This document shows, piece after piece, positions 17,541-26,150 of a DNA stretch of 64,000 bases. A program made the position numbers and the translations under genes. The notes below the pieces were generated by a model. That model did not search any database. It worked only from the letters and a program-made list of their open reading frames with translations, and was not told the DNA's origin. This stretch comes from Rhodococcus sp. 14-2483-1-2 (GTDB lineage: Bacteria; Actinomycetota; Actinomycetes; Mycobacteriales; Mycobacteriaceae). The stretch lies in the NCBI RefSeq assembly GCF_002259405.1, contig NZ_NPFW01000007.1, positions 434,001-498,000 of the forward strand, in the 5' to 3' direction. The first letter of the stretch is position 1; each line of letters begins with the position of its first letter.

Positions 17541-18209
17541 GTGACCGAAGGCAACCGCGTCGAGCGCCGCAAGGCACGCACCAGAGCCGCGCTGGTCCGC
17601 GCAGCTCAAGGGCTTCTCGCCAGCGGAAACACCAACGCACCGGTCCTCGAGATCACACAGGCAGCCGACGTCAGCAACGGATCGTTCTACAACTACTTCG
17701 AGAGCAAGGAAGAGCTGTGGCAAGCGGCCATCGACTCCGCCCTCGAATCGGCAGGTGACTATCTCGACTCGCTCACCGTCGACCTGGACGACCCGGTCGA
17801 AGAGTTCACCCAGTCCTTTCGATTGTCCGGACGGCTCTTCCGCCTCGAACCGGAACTGAGTCGTGTCCTGCTCAACTCCGAGGCCGCGGCATTCGCCGCA
17901 GCCGGGGGCCTGGCCCCGCGTTCGCGTCGTGATATCGAATCAGCCGCCGCACAAGGACGATTCGATGTGGACGACGCGGATGTCGCACTCGCCATCGTGG
18001 CCGGTTCTCTGCTGTCGATGGGTCGACTGCTGCTCGCCCAACCCGAACGCGACGAAGCGGCAACCGTGGACGGCACGACACAGCGCGTTCTACGGGCACT
18101 CGGAATCTCTGCAGACGAGGCCGAAAAACTGTGTGGCCGCGAGCTTCCGACGTCCTACAGCGGCGGAGTTCAGGCAGCGATCGACCCCACGTCCCAGCCG
18201 CTCCCGTAG
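17541..18209 (+). CDS. TetR-family regulator divergent from the P450 operon
   Basis: 222 residues, GTG start preceded by AGGAG. The helix-turn-helix is TRAALVRAAQGLLASGNTNA followed by VLEITQAADVSNGSFYNYFE. The C-terminal region is long for TetR, with a Pro/Ser-containing tail. It is separated from the P450 operon by the two palindromes described at 17431 and 17474, and is the obvious candidate to bind them. Confidence 0.92.
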   Translation: MTEGNRVERRKARTRAALVRAAQGLLASGNTNAPVLEITQAADVSNGSFYNYFESKEELWQAAIDSALESAGDYLDSLTVDLDDPVEEFTQSFRLSGRLFRLEPELSRVLLNSEAAAFAAAGGLAPRSRRDIESAAAQGRFDVDDADVALAIVAGSLLSMGRLLLAQPERDEAATVDGTTQRVLRALGISADEAEKLCGRELPTSYSGGVQAAIDPTSQPLP

Positions 18210-18219
18210 CCGACCGAAG

Positions 18220-18432
18220 TCAGTCGTCCGCGGCCCTGAGCGCGACGCTCAGGGCCTCTTGCGCCGATATGTCCGCCTCGATCGCACCGCGCATCTCGGC
18301 ATCGTCGAGGTCGACGAGCAACGGAGAATCGGTGTCGGACTGTCCGCGCACATCGGCGAGTTCCTGCTCGCGATCTTTCGCTCGCCGATAGACGGCAAGG
18401 GCCTCGTCCTGCTTCTCTCGTGCGGTGGCCAT
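18220..18432 (-). CDS. Small charged helical protein, unknown function
   Basis: 70 residues, MATAREKQDEALAVYRRAKD and onward, rich in Glu, Asp, Arg and Ala, with an obvious amphipathic-helix character and no Cys. The start is 4 bases after the stop of the 47-residue frame, and the gene converges with the TetR gene (10-base gap). No family recognised. Confidence 0.6.
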   Translation of the reverse strand: MATAREKQDEALAVYRRAKDREQELADVRGQSDTDSPLLVDLDDAEMRGAIEADISAQEALSVALRAADD

Positions 18433-18436
18433 GCCG

Positions 18437-18580
18437 TCAGGCTCTCTGGTGTCGCGCGGGGGCGTGCGCAGACGCCTCGACGGGAACCGACACGGCAACG
18501 GGTTCGACCTTCCGATCACTACCGCGCGTGCTCATCTTCATGAAGTTCTGCAGTTCGTCGTGAATAGGTGTGTCGGTCAT
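18437..18580 (-). CDS. Possible 47-residue protein upstream of the 70-residue gene
   Basis: MTDTPIHDELQNFMKMSTRG begins a 47-residue frame with GAAGG 9 bases upstream. The C-terminal half is Val/Pro/Ala-rich. Its tight spacing with the next gene supports translation as a pair. No family recognised, and the shortness leaves real doubt. Confidence 0.4.
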   Translation of the reverse strand: MTDTPIHDELQNFMKMSTRGSDRKVEPVAVSVPVEASAHAPARHQRA

Positions 18581-18936
18581 GAGACTCGACCTTCTCGACC
18601 TACGATGCGCAGGTCGGTTCGGTTTCGCTGAACCATTGTGTGCGCTGAACGAGCGGCGTGACACCGACCCTACGGCCTTTCCTCCCACGCGGTCCACGCT
18701 GCGCCGAACATCCTCGACCAGAACTCCGTTGCTCTCGACGAGCTGGGGGCTCGGGGTCTACTGTCGCTCACGTCGACACGTTCGATCGCGCGCAAGCGGC
18801 AGTCGATGGCCGGGGCCCATGCACACAGCGCAGGCTGACGGCGACTCGAACCTCGGCACACCTTCCTGCCGAGGACACCTGCTGCTCGACCGGGACACGC
18901 ACGGCAGCGGCATTCGACGTACAGGATCGAGTCCGA
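18581..18936. other. Intergenic stretch with no convincing gene
   Basis: About 356 bases between the small minus-strand genes and the zinc-ribbon protein. Open frames exist on both strands, but their composition is Arg/Ser-rich as expected from GC-rich shadow frames, and none has a good ribosome site. Promoters for the flanking genes probably lie here. Confidence 0.5.
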
Positions 18937-19095
18937 GTGCTCACCTACAGCTTCAACCTCGACTACCGAGGCGTATGCCCCATCTGCGAACAGATCACGT
19001 TGGGAGAGAACGTCATCGATTCGCCGGCCGTCGGACCGACCAGCAGCCGCATCTATGCCTCCTGTGAAGCGTGCGGATGGGAAGGACCTGGCTGA
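18937..19095 (+). CDS. Small zinc-ribbon protein
   Basis: About 52 residues if read from the GTG at 18937; the true start is uncertain because the frame is open upstream. Two knuckles are clear: CPIC (with RGV before it) and CEAC followed by GWEGPG, a CxxC-(~27)-CxxC spacing suited to one structural Zn2+. Nothing else in the protein indicates a function. It converges with the acyltransferase gene, 4 bases apart. Confidence 0.55.
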   Translation: MLTYSFNLDYRGVCPICEQITLGENVIDSPAVGPTSSRIYASCEACGWEGPG

Positions 19096-19099
19096 CGGC

Positions 19100-19861
19100 T
19101 CAGCCGATCACCGGCTTGCGGTCCTTCGTCAATTCGTCGAGCTCTGCTTGCATCGCCGAGTGAACTCGGTGCGCGAAGTCCTCTGCGGTCTCGTCGGGTT
19201 CGGGACGCATCGGCGCGAGCACCGACGTCTCCAGCTTCGTGGGCAACGGTAGATACGGAAGCAACCCGACTACCCCGAAATTCACGCCCCAGGGAATGGA
19301 TACCGACAGCGGCAGCGTCTTGACGCGAAATGCCGTCTTGTTCAATCGGAGCGCCTTGGCGATACGACGACCACTGCTGAGGACGAGGAGCGACTCACCC
19401 GCGCCCGCGGTCACGACCGGAACTATCGGCACCCCGGCTTCCATTGCGAGACGCGCGTAACCACTGCGTCCGGCGAAGACGATGTCGTTTCGGTGCCGCC
19501 ACGACTTCAGCGCATCGAGGTCACCGCCGGGAAAGACCAGGACATTGTGCCCCTCTTCGAATGCATCGAGAGCATTCTCTCGAGCGGCCGGACGCGCGCC
19601 GAAGGGCTCGAGTAACTTTCCTGCACGCAGCGTCCACGCGATCTGGTGCGTCAACGCGATCACTTCCCTGGACAGCTTCAGATCGTCGTACGCCGCCGAG
19701 AACGCGAACACGTTCAGATCGATCACTCCGCCGAACCCGTGATTGCACACGAACAACACGGGCTCGTCGGGAACCGGTTGTGCGACCGACACTTCGAGGC
19801 GGTTGTAGAGACGGACAGCATTGATTCCCATGGCCCGAATCGCCCGAGGTACTTTGTGCAT
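19100..19861 (-). CDS. Lysophospholipid/diacylglycerol acyltransferase-like protein
   Basis: 253 residues. The pattern is that of the PlsC/LPLAT superfamily: LFVCNHGFGGVIDLNVFAFS near residue 37 in the acyltransferase His region, GHNVLVFPGGDLDALKSW near residue 105 (the PEGTR-like block reads FPGGD), and AGVPIVPVVTAGAGESLLVL near 143. The canonical HxxxxD is not exact (HGFGGVID), as in the plant-DGAT-like branch. Members transfer acyl chains from acyl-CoA to lysolipids or glycerol lipids at the inner membrane. It is only 10 bases downstream of the NmrA-like gene on the same strand, so the two may be co-transcribed. Confidence 0.8.
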   Translation of the reverse strand: MHKVPRAIRAMGINAVRLYNRLEVSVAQPVPDEPVLFVCNHGFGGVIDLNVFAFSAAYDDLKLSREVIALTHQIAWTLRAGKLLEPFGARPAARENALDAFEEGHNVLVFPGGDLDALKSWRHRNDIVFAGRSGYARLAMEAGVPIVPVVTAGAGESLLVLSSGRRIAKALRLNKTAFRVKTLPLSVSIPWGVNFGVVGLLPYLPLPTKLETSVLAPMRPEPDETAEDFAHRVHSAMQAELDELTKDRKPVIG

Positions 19862-19870
19862 GGGCGCACT

Positions 19871-20851
19871 CTAGCGGGGCCGGACGCCCCGGCGTGCTGC
19901 TTCGCGGACCGCGAACTCACGGTAGGTGGTGGCAGGTCGTCCGAGAAGCTTCGGCAACTCCGTCATGTCCCCTGCAGGCAGTCCGTTCTTGTCGTAGTAG
20001 TTCATCATGCGCTCGTAGCAGTCCCTCGAGTCCTGCGACCAGTTGCGAATTCCGCGGGCGTTCGAGGACTGCTGGAGTCCACGGATCACATGCTGCGGCG
20101 CATGGATCTTGGTCGACAACAACGACTTGGCGACAACAGTGACCAGTGCACCGGCTCCCCGCAACGGGTTCTGCAGAGACGCCGGTGGGAGCCTCACCGC
20201 GGATACGTGATGGCCGAGAACGTCGGACCAGATCCGCGCCATCTCGTGTCGGTCGAGCTCTTCCGACGACAAGTCGTACGTACGGTTCTCGTGTCCCTCG
20301 GGTGCGACGAGGATGTTGGCCGCGACCTCGCTGACATCCTCGGCATCGACGACGCCCATCACCGAATTCGGCGAAGACGGGTACGGCAGAACTCCACCTT
20401 GCATGAACTCCCAGAAATCCAGGTAGTTCTGCATGAAGTGGGACGCCCGCAGATTTGTGCAGGCGATACCCGAACGCCGAAACACCTCCTCGACGCGGCC
20501 CTTCTCCTGATGGTGGAACATCTCGGTGATCTCGGGATGAATCACCGAGTGATACACGATGTGCTCGACGCCGTTCGCGAGACATGCTGCGACGATGTCC
20601 TCGGCGATCGAGACCTCGTGCACGAGCGACGTCGGATGGACGTGGAACAGGCGTCGAACACCGACGGTCGCTGCGAGTACGTCCGCTGCCGATCGAATGT
20701 CACCGATCACCACATCGGTCGCCCCGTCCGCACGTGCACCCTTGGCCTGCTTCTCGTCCTTGACGAACGCTCGGACCTTTTCTCCGCGTCCGTTCAGATC
20801 GCGGATTACTGCGTGTCCGACACTGCCGCCGGCACCGGTGACCAGAATCAT
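19871..20851 (-). CDS. NmrA-like NAD(P)-binding oxidoreductase (atypical SDR)
   Basis: 326 residues from the ATG at 20849-20851; an upstream ATG at 20941 lies inside an operator and is rejected. The N-terminus is a Rossmann fold with ILVTGAGGSVGHAVIRDLNG. VYHSVIHPEITEMFHHQEKG and the SHFMQNYLDFW segment are typical of NmrA/QOR-like atypical SDRs, in which the catalytic Tyr-Lys pair is degenerate. Members act as redox sensors or quinone/enone reductases. It is divergent from the alpha/beta hydrolase at 21032 across paired operators and belongs to the ring-degradation region. Confidence 0.88.
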   Translation of the reverse strand: MILVTGAGGSVGHAVIRDLNGRGEKVRAFVKDEKQAKGARADGATDVVIGDIRSAADVLAATVGVRRLFHVHPTSLVHEVSIAEDIVAACLANGVEHIVYHSVIHPEITEMFHHQEKGRVEEVFRRSGIACTNLRASHFMQNYLDFWEFMQGGVLPYPSSPNSVMGVVDAEDVSEVAANILVAPEGHENRTYDLSSEELDRHEMARIWSDVLGHHVSAVRLPPASLQNPLRGAGALVTVVAKSLLSTKIHAPQHVIRGLQQSSNARGIRNWSQDSRDCYERMMNYYDKNGLPAGDMTELPKLLGRPATTYREFAVREAARRGVRPR

Positions 20852-20892
20852 CGTGCCCCTTCTCTCGAAACCGAAGTAGAACAAGTCACATA

Positions 20893-20907
20893 TTGACTTG
20901 AAGTCAA
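20893..20907. promoter_or_regulatory. Operator-like palindrome TTGACTTGAAGTCAA
   Basis: A perfect 7-1-7 palindrome in the region between the NmrA-like gene and the divergent alpha/beta hydrolase. It is one of six sites in the window that fit TTGACnnnnnGTCAA with at most a few mismatches, always in pairs at divergent promoters of the catabolic region. This is the best-conserved copy. Confidence 0.7.
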
Positions 20908-20926
20908 AAAGTACGCTACAAAAAAA

Positions 20927-20941
20927 CTGACTGACAGTCAA
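20927..20941. promoter_or_regulatory. Operator-like palindrome CTGACTGACAGTCAA
   Basis: The second copy in this promoter region, 34 bp from the first. It contains the perfect palindrome TGACTGACAGTCA and differs from TTGACnnnnnGTCAA in one base. Confidence 0.65.
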
Positions 20942-21031
20942 TGGCCTGTCCGGTCACGACGACGAACGAGTGCTCGGCTCGACTGGATCGAGCACTGCAT
21001 CCGACGACACCCTCGACGAGAAAGTAGCGAA

Positions 21032-21946
21032 GTGACCGATTCCGAAATCCAACGATGGCAAGACATGCAGTGGAACAACCACACTCGTGACATAGATGTG
21101 GACGGATCGCGTATCCACCTCGTCGACCTGAATCCGACCGCAGACGAGGTGGTGATCTTTCTGCACGGCATTTCGGCCAGCTGGCGCTGGTTCATCGAGA
21201 TCTTGCCCGAGGTCGCGCGGTCGCGTCGCGCCATCGGCATCGACCTACCCGGTTTCGGTGGCTCGCAATTCTCACGGGGCCACAGCAGCTTCGCCGCCCT
21301 CGCCGATTCCGTCGTCGCAACGTGCGGCGTCCTCGGTGTCGATCGGGCCACCGTCGTCGGGCACTCCATGGGTTCGATCGTGGCCACGCGACTTGCGGCG
21401 GATCACCCCGGGCTGGTCGAGCGACTCGTCGTCACCGGCGGACCGATCCTCTCGCTCACCGGCCTCACACGACGTCCGATCAGCACCATCCGGGATCAAC
21501 CACGCGCGGTGGCGACCCTGTTGGCAGAGTTGGTCACGATCGGCCTCCCTATGCCGAACTGGTTGGCGCACAGGGCCGCACGATCACCCCTGCTCCTCAA
21601 AGCCGCCCTCGGACCGTTCGTGAACCGGACCGACCGACTCGACCCCGAGCTCATGGACCAGGTGACGTCTGCATTGGGCGCACCCGGATCGTTCCCGGCG
21701 CTGCTGTCCACCGCATCCGCCGACCCGAGTGCCGGTCTGGACCTCATCACCTGCCCGACGCGGATCATTCGCGGACCGGGCGATCCCCTGTCACCACCCG
21801 CCGATGTCCAACGATTCCTCGACGCAGTTCCCGCCGCGACCGCCGTCGAGATCGAGGGCACCGGACATTGGCCGCACATCGAGAAGCCGGCCGAGTTCTT
21901 GGCCGAACTGACTGCGTTCCTGGACATTCCGGTCAAGCGGCCCTGA
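21032..21946 (+). CDS. Alpha/beta hydrolase, possible C-C bond (meta-cleavage product) hydrolase
   Basis: 304 residues from a GTG start. Catalytic features: oxyanion-region VIFLHGISASWRWF, nucleophile elbow VVGHSMGSIVATRLA, acidic residue in IIRGPGDPLSPP and His in GTGHWPHIEKP. The sequence type matches the MhpC/BphD/HsaD group that hydrolyses ring-cleavage products, as well as generic esterases. The extradiol-dioxygenase-like and monooxygenase genes nearby favour the first. It is divergent from the NmrA-like gene and is followed by a strong terminator. Confidence 0.85.
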   Translation: MTDSEIQRWQDMQWNNHTRDIDVDGSRIHLVDLNPTADEVVIFLHGISASWRWFIEILPEVARSRRAIGIDLPGFGGSQFSRGHSSFAALADSVVATCGVLGVDRATVVGHSMGSIVATRLAADHPGLVERLVVTGGPILSLTGLTRRPISTIRDQPRAVATLLAELVTIGLPMPNWLAHRAARSPLLLKAALGPFVNRTDRLDPELMDQVTSALGAPGSFPALLSTASADPSAGLDLITCPTRIIRGPGDPLSPPADVQRFLDAVPAATAVEIEGTGHWPHIEKPAEFLAELTAFLDIPVKRP

Positions 21947-21964
21947 TCTCGTCGAGCACGGCAG

Positions 21965-21993
21965 ATGGTGCCCCACCAACGGTGGGGCACCAT
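21965..21993. terminator. Bidirectional hairpin terminator
   Basis: A 13-bp perfect stem (ATGGTGCCCCACC / GGTGGGGCACCAT) with a 3-base loop lies between the convergent hydrolase and FAD-monooxygenase genes. There is no T-tract, which is common in high-GC actinobacteria. Confidence 0.8.
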
Positions 21994-22012
21994 GTGCCAT
22001 GTCGTCGGAGGC

Positions 22013-23803
22013 TTACACGCCCGCGGACACCGTGAAGTAACGCCCCCATTGCCGGTTCACGAACTCGCTCAGCTCGCGGGTGGCGTCCTCACCCGATGCC
22101 GATGTGCGCCAGGCAGTGTGGCCGTCGGGACGAACGAGCACCGCGCCTGTCTCACCCACCTCGTACAGGCGAATCAGCTCGTCACGATCGACACCTGCCG
22201 GTACTTCCGCAGAGATCAGGGTGACGCCGGGCCCGGCGTTCTCCAGCTCCGACACCACGCCTGACCAACTGTTGCCGGCAAAAGTGAACAGCGACAACTT
22301 GTTCGGGTCGAGCGTCTCGTGCACCGGCACCTGCGCACCGCCTACCGAGACCACCGCGTGCGGGAGTCTGGCCCCCGGGTATGTCGTGGGCAGATAATCG
22401 ACCACGTCCTCGGCGGGCTTGACCGAGGGATCCCGTGCGATCAACGGACTGGCGTAGAGGTAGCCGAACTGCAAGCCGATCGACACGAAGTGCTCCACCT
22501 GAAGCGGGATCGCGTCGGCGATCTCGCGACGAAGCTGGGCGGCCCCGGGTGCGCCGGGATCGACTTTCTGCGCGCGCGCCATCTGCCGCCGTGTCGCAGC
22601 GGCAGCCAGTGGCGCGATCAACTTCCCCGGAACCTTGTTCAGCGGCGGACGACCCATCACCTGAGTGGCTTTCGCCAACATCTTGTTGGTGATGCCCACC
22701 CTCTTCCCGATGTCGTCCATCCGGAAATGGTTCGCGACACTCTGCTCGGCGAACTTCTCCACCACCGGACGGCGCTCGGTCTCGTAGGTGTCCAGCAGGG
22801 ACGCAGACGCGTCGCCCGACAGAACGGCGTCGAGCTTCCAGGCCAGATTGTGAGCATCCTGAACGCCCGAGTTCAACCCGAAACCACCGGTGTGCGGAAA
22901 CCGGTGCGCCGCATCGCCGAGCAGAAGCAGACGGCCACGACGGAACACATCGGCGGTCTGTGAGGTCATCACCCACGTCCCGGTCGACTCCAGATCGAAC
23001 TCGTGGTCTCCCAACACCTTCGGCAGCGTGCGTGACCAGTAGGCTCGACTGTCCTTGGCGATCTCCTGTTCGGGGTGCAGGTACGCCGTCATGAGAATGT
23101 ATCGATGGTCGGCGTGCGCGATCATCACACCGCACAGCTCCGGCGTGAAGATCCAACTGAGCAGCGGACGAGCATCATCGGGGAAGAGGGTCTTCGAGGT
23201 GAAGAAGGCACTACCCATGTTCGCAAGGACCGGTCCGGTCAAGCCCACGCCGGTACCGTCTCGTGTCGCGCTGTTCGCACCGTCGCACGCCAACACGTAC
23301 TCGGCCTCGATCTCGGCTACTCCGTTCGCGCATCGCCCGCGCACCCGTGCACCGGACGCGTCGGTGTCGACGGACTCGACAGCGCATCCGCGTCGAAACT
23401 CGATCAGCGGTTCGGCATCGAGCGCGTCCCACAGTACCGGCATCAACAGATGCTGACCGATGTGCGAGACCAGGAAGGGACTCTGACTCTCGACGATCGC
23501 CTTGCGCTCGGGGTCCGAGAGCAGGTCGATGGAACCGATGGCCTCGTCCGACAGGCCTCCGTACCAGCTGATGAGGTTGACCGTCTCGTGCGGCGGCGAC
23601 ATCGCGGCGATCGAGCGCGCCAGCTCTGGGCTGTATTCGTTCCAGATCTCGAGGGTGCGGGCGTTGATCACGTGCGCGGCGGGATGAAAGAGCGGCGCGT
23701 CTCGTCGCTCGAGGACGACACTGCGAATCCCTCTGCGCGCCAACAGCAACGCTGCGGTACAACCAGCCGGGCCGGCCCCGGCCACGACGATCGGCGCGGT
23801 CAT
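22013..23803 (-). CDS. FAD-dependent aromatic-ring monooxygenase
   Basis: 596 residues from the ATG at 23801-23803, which overlaps the stop of the FAH-family gene (ATGA). Group A flavoprotein hydroxylase motifs: dinucleotide fold IVVAGAGPAGCTAALLLARR (GxGxxG 9-14), DG motif VLACDGANSATRDG, and GDAAHRFPHTGGFGLNSGVQ for the FAD ribityl. The C-terminal ~170 residues form the thioredoxin-like domain seen in PHBH-type phenol and 3-hydroxyphenylpropionate hydroxylases (ending near FVNRQWGRYF). Such enzymes hydroxylate an aromatic substrate with NAD(P)H and O2, typically making the catechol that an extradiol dioxygenase opens. That order of events fits the operon. Confidence 0.92.
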   Translation of the reverse strand: MTAPIVVAGAGPAGCTAALLLARRGIRSVVLERRDAPLFHPAAHVINARTLEIWNEYSPELARSIAAMSPPHETVNLISWYGGLSDEAIGSIDLLSDPERKAIVESQSPFLVSHIGQHLLMPVLWDALDAEPLIEFRRGCAVESVDTDASGARVRGRCANGVAEIEAEYVLACDGANSATRDGTGVGLTGPVLANMGSAFFTSKTLFPDDARPLLSWIFTPELCGVMIAHADHRYILMTAYLHPEQEIAKDSRAYWSRTLPKVLGDHEFDLESTGTWVMTSQTADVFRRGRLLLLGDAAHRFPHTGGFGLNSGVQDAHNLAWKLDAVLSGDASASLLDTYETERRPVVEKFAEQSVANHFRMDDIGKRVGITNKMLAKATQVMGRPPLNKVPGKLIAPLAAAATRRQMARAQKVDPGAPGAAQLRREIADAIPLQVEHFVSIGLQFGYLYASPLIARDPSVKPAEDVVDYLPTTYPGARLPHAVVSVGGAQVPVHETLDPNKLSLFTFAGNSWSGVVSELENAGPGVTLISAEVPAGVDRDELIRLYEVGETGAVLVRPDGHTAWRTSASGEDATRELSEFVNRQWGRYFTVSAGV

Positions 23804-24726
23804 CGGACCACCGTCTCCTGCGTCCCCAGATCGATGGCTCCGTCGGCGGTCTTGATACCGGCGGTGATCACATCGTCGACCGAGAGGTAATCGGGGTTCT
23901 TCGCCTGCCGGGCGAAGAAGAACTTCCACTTCAGCGCCGGCGGAATCAACTCGCCGATCTTCTGCACGATCTTGGGCGGCGCGGAAATGGCGGTGCCGAT
24001 CGGTGTTCCGGTGAGGAGTACGTCGCCGGCGGTCATGTTCTGGAAGCGGGCCAACCGGGTGAGCGCCTCGGCCGGCGGAGTGATCAGGTCGTTGCCGATC
24101 GTCTGGTCCTGGCGCGTCTCACCGTTGACCGCCAACGTCATGTGCAGCTCGGGGATGCGACGGAGCTCGTCGTTGTCCAACAGCACCAGTCGAGGCCCCA
24201 ACGGGGTGAACGTGGGATACGACTTGCTCTCGTACACCTGGACTTTCGTCAACTGGATCTCGCGCGCGGACACGTCGTTCGCCACGATCACCCCGGCCAC
24301 GTAGTCCGAGAGGTTCTCGTCGGTCACCGTCGTGCCGATGGGAATCTCGGCACCGACGACGATTCCCAGTTCGATCTCGTAGTCCAGCAGCGCCACCTCG
24401 GGCGGCTGGCGGATGGGATCGAACGGGCCACTGACCGACGCCGAGGACTTACGAAAGAAAGTCGGCTGCAACGTGTTCGGATCGGAACCGGCATCGATCG
24501 CGTGGGATCGGTAATTGAGCAGTTGCGCCACCACCCGGCACGGTGTGGTGACCGGAGATACGAGCTCGAGCTCGTCGACACTCGACCCCGCACCCGACGC
24601 GCCGGTGATGGCGTCGCGATCGGCAAGAAGTTCGCGGGTGGTCTCGGCCGTCGTCTCGATACGGATTGCACGGTCGCCATCGAGGCGCCACCATCCGTCG
24701 ATGGTCCGGACTACGTTGACAGACAT
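23800..24726 (-). CDS. Fumarylacetoacetate-hydrolase-family protein
   Basis: 308 residues; GGGGGAGAAAG precedes the ATG. The FAH core has ALLDYEIELGIVVGAEIPIG (two Glu metal ligands), GVIVANDVSAREIQLTKVQV (Asp metal ligand), and NDLITPPAEALTRLARFQNM, followed by GDVLLTGTPIGT. Family members include 2-hydroxypent-2,4-dienoate-type hydratases/isomerases and acylpyruvate hydrolases, which act late in meta-cleavage pathways. It lies between the extradiol-type VOC gene (40 bases upstream) and the monooxygenase (4-base overlap). The exact reaction is unknown. Confidence 0.9.
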   Translation of the reverse strand: MSVNVVRTIDGWWRLDGDRAIRIETTAETTRELLADRDAITGASGAGSSVDELELVSPVTTPCRVVAQLLNYRSHAIDAGSDPNTLQPTFFRKSSASVSGPFDPIRQPPEVALLDYEIELGIVVGAEIPIGTTVTDENLSDYVAGVIVANDVSAREIQLTKVQVYESKSYPTFTPLGPRLVLLDNDELRRIPELHMTLAVNGETRQDQTIGNDLITPPAEALTRLARFQNMTAGDVLLTGTPIGTAISAPPKIVQKIGELIPPALKWKFFFARQAKNPDYLSVDDVITAGIKTADGAIDLGTQETVVR

Positions 24727-24766
24727 GTGAGTCTTTCTCCCCCTTTTTCGATCGAAATCTGCTCGG

Positions 24767-25402
24767 TCACAAAGTTTTCGGCGTGATGGTCTTCTTGTTG
24801 GCGACGACCGGATGCCCGGGCCGAGTTCCGGCCTCACGTCGGCGAAGTTCCTCGTGCGGCACGCCGTTGCGCAGCTGGCTGAGCAGGTAGTCGGGGTCGA
24901 TGTTGACGCCGATCGGGTTCTTCGCGAACTCCTCGGTGAAGAAGAACGCCGCGGTGTTCTCGGCATCGAAATTCTCGACCTGGAATTCGAGGCGCACCCC
25001 ATCGGGATCCTCGTAGTACAGCGAGATCGTCGGTCCGTGATTGATCGACCACACCGGCACGATGCCGAGCCGCTTGAGTCGCACGTAGTTCTCCAGCAGT
25101 CGCTCGAGCGAGACGAACGTCAATGCGATGTGGTCGATTCCGTACGCCTTGCGCCTGAACTTGGCGAACGGGAAAAGGAACCTGACGGGCTTCGGGACGG
25201 CGATGATCGCCAGTCGATGCGACTCGTCATCCCAGGTCAGGAACGTGATTCCCTCGTCCTGGTACACGATCTCGGCGCCGAACACCGCTCCGTACCACCG
25301 CACCATCTCCTCGGTGCGAGCTGACTTGACCACCCAGTGGGCGATGAGGTCGGGCGCAACCCTCGGCGCTTTCCGACTCCCTGCATCCTGCGTCGTACTC
25401 AT
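24767..25402 (-). CDS. VOC-fold protein, probable extradiol ring-cleavage dioxygenase
   Basis: 211 residues. The start is the ATG at 25400-25402, because the longer reading adds only eight basic residues. The vicinal-oxygen-chelate fold is clear: DLIAHWVVKSARTEEMVRWY with the first His, GIDHIALTF with the second His, and EDPDGVRLEFQ with the Glu, the classic 2-His-1-Glu Fe(II) set of type I extradiol dioxygenases. It is a one-domain form with a C-terminal tail of ~60 residues. First gene of the minus-strand operon that continues with the FAH-family and monooxygenase genes, and divergent from a TetR gene across two operators. Confidence 0.85.
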   Translation of the reverse strand: MSTTQDAGSRKAPRVAPDLIAHWVVKSARTEEMVRWYGAVFGAEIVYQDEGITFLTWDDESHRLAIIAVPKPVRFLFPFAKFRRKAYGIDHIALTFVSLERLLENYVRLKRLGIVPVWSINHGPTISLYYEDPDGVRLEFQVENFDAENTAAFFFTEEFAKNPIGVNIDPDYLLSQLRNGVPHEELRRREAGTRPGHPVVANKKTITPKTL

Positions 25403-25452
25403 CGAACGAGCCTTTCTTCGGGTCACCTGTTGTGACCTACGCTACGGCCACT

Positions 25453-25467
25453 TTGACTGGTAGTCAA
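25453..25467. promoter_or_regulatory. Operator-like palindrome TTGACTGGTAGTCAA
   Basis: A perfect 6-3-6 palindrome between the VOC-dioxygenase operon and the divergent TetR gene at 25521. It matches the copy at 20893 at all ten outer bases. Confidence 0.7.
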
Positions 25468-25471
25468 GAAA

Positions 25472-25486
25472 TTGATCGCAGGTCAG
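25472..25486. promoter_or_regulatory. Degenerate partner operator TTGATCGCAGGTCAG
   Basis: A weaker copy 19 bp from the palindrome at 25453, with two mismatches to TTGACnnnnnGTCAA. Listed because each of the three promoter regions shows the same strong-plus-second-copy layout. Confidence 0.45.
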
Positions 25487-25520
25487 GAGAGTTTCCTTCC
25501 GGTGAGCTAATGTCGGATCG

Positions 25521-26150
25521 GTGTCGACCAACCCGTCCCCCGGAGCCGAGCGTTCCCGCCGTTCCCGACCCAGGCGGGACCGTCGACAAGCGCTGATCGA
25601 CGCGGCGATCGAGCTTCTGGCCGAGGGCAACGGCGCCGACATCAGCGCCGCCGCGATCTGCCGTCGAGCAGGCGTGGCCCACGGACTGCTGTTCTACTAC
25701 TTCACCGACAAACAAGGCCTGGTCGCGGCCGCACTGGCCGACGTGTTGTCGAAATTGTCGGACTTCCAGGAGCCTGCGGCCGACGAGGAGTCCGTACGGG
25801 CACGCATGGAGGGTTTCGTGCGACGCCACATCGAATTTCTCGAGCGCCATCGCGCCCTGTACGTGCGCGTGGTTCGGGAGGGAGAATTGGGCGATTCCGT
25901 CGTCGAACATGCCGTCCGAGAAGCACGGGCCGAGGGTGCGCTGCAGGTCGCATCACTCGCGGAACTTCCGGAACCCTTGTCTCCGTTGCAGAGTGCCGCC
26001 ATTTCGGGCTGGACCGGCTTTCTCGATCGGACCGCCGACGCGTACTTCGACACCCCTGAACTGCCACTCGACGCAGTGGTCGCGCTCGTGGTGGACACTT
26101 TCGAGGCAGTGGTGATCGCAGCGCAGGCCCGACCCGACTCGACGCCCTAG
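25521..26150 (+). CDS. TetR-family regulator of the ring-degradation region (copy 1)
   Basis: 209 residues from a GTG start. Basic N-terminal arm (SRRSRPRRDRRQALIDAAIE) and helix-turn-helix AAICRRAGVAHGLLFYYFTD. The recognition-helix core VAHGLLFxYF also occurs in the TetR protein at 31747-32412, although the ligand domains differ. It is divergent from the VOC-FAH-monooxygenase operon and sits next to two palindromes, so it is the best candidate for their repressor. The 249 bases between it and the E1 gene contain no further clear palindrome. Confidence 0.92.
   Translation: MSTNPSPGAERSRRSRPRRDRRQALIDAAIELLAEGNGADISAAAICRRAGVAHGLLFYYFTDKQGLVAAALADVLSKLSDFQEPAADEESVRARMEGFVRRHIEFLERHRALYVRVVREGELGDSVVEHAVREARAEGALQVASLAELPEPLSPLQSAAISGWTGFLDRTADAYFDTPELPLDAVVALVVDTFEAVVIAAQARPDSTP

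Noticed and set aside
18670..18861. 63-residue minus-strand open frame in the gap before the zinc-ribbon gene
   Set aside because: No ribosome site and Arg/Ser-rich composition typical of non-coding frames.
20852..20941. Longer N-terminus for the NmrA-like protein from ATG 20941
   Set aside because: It would translate the operator region and precede the Rossmann start by 30 unrelated residues.
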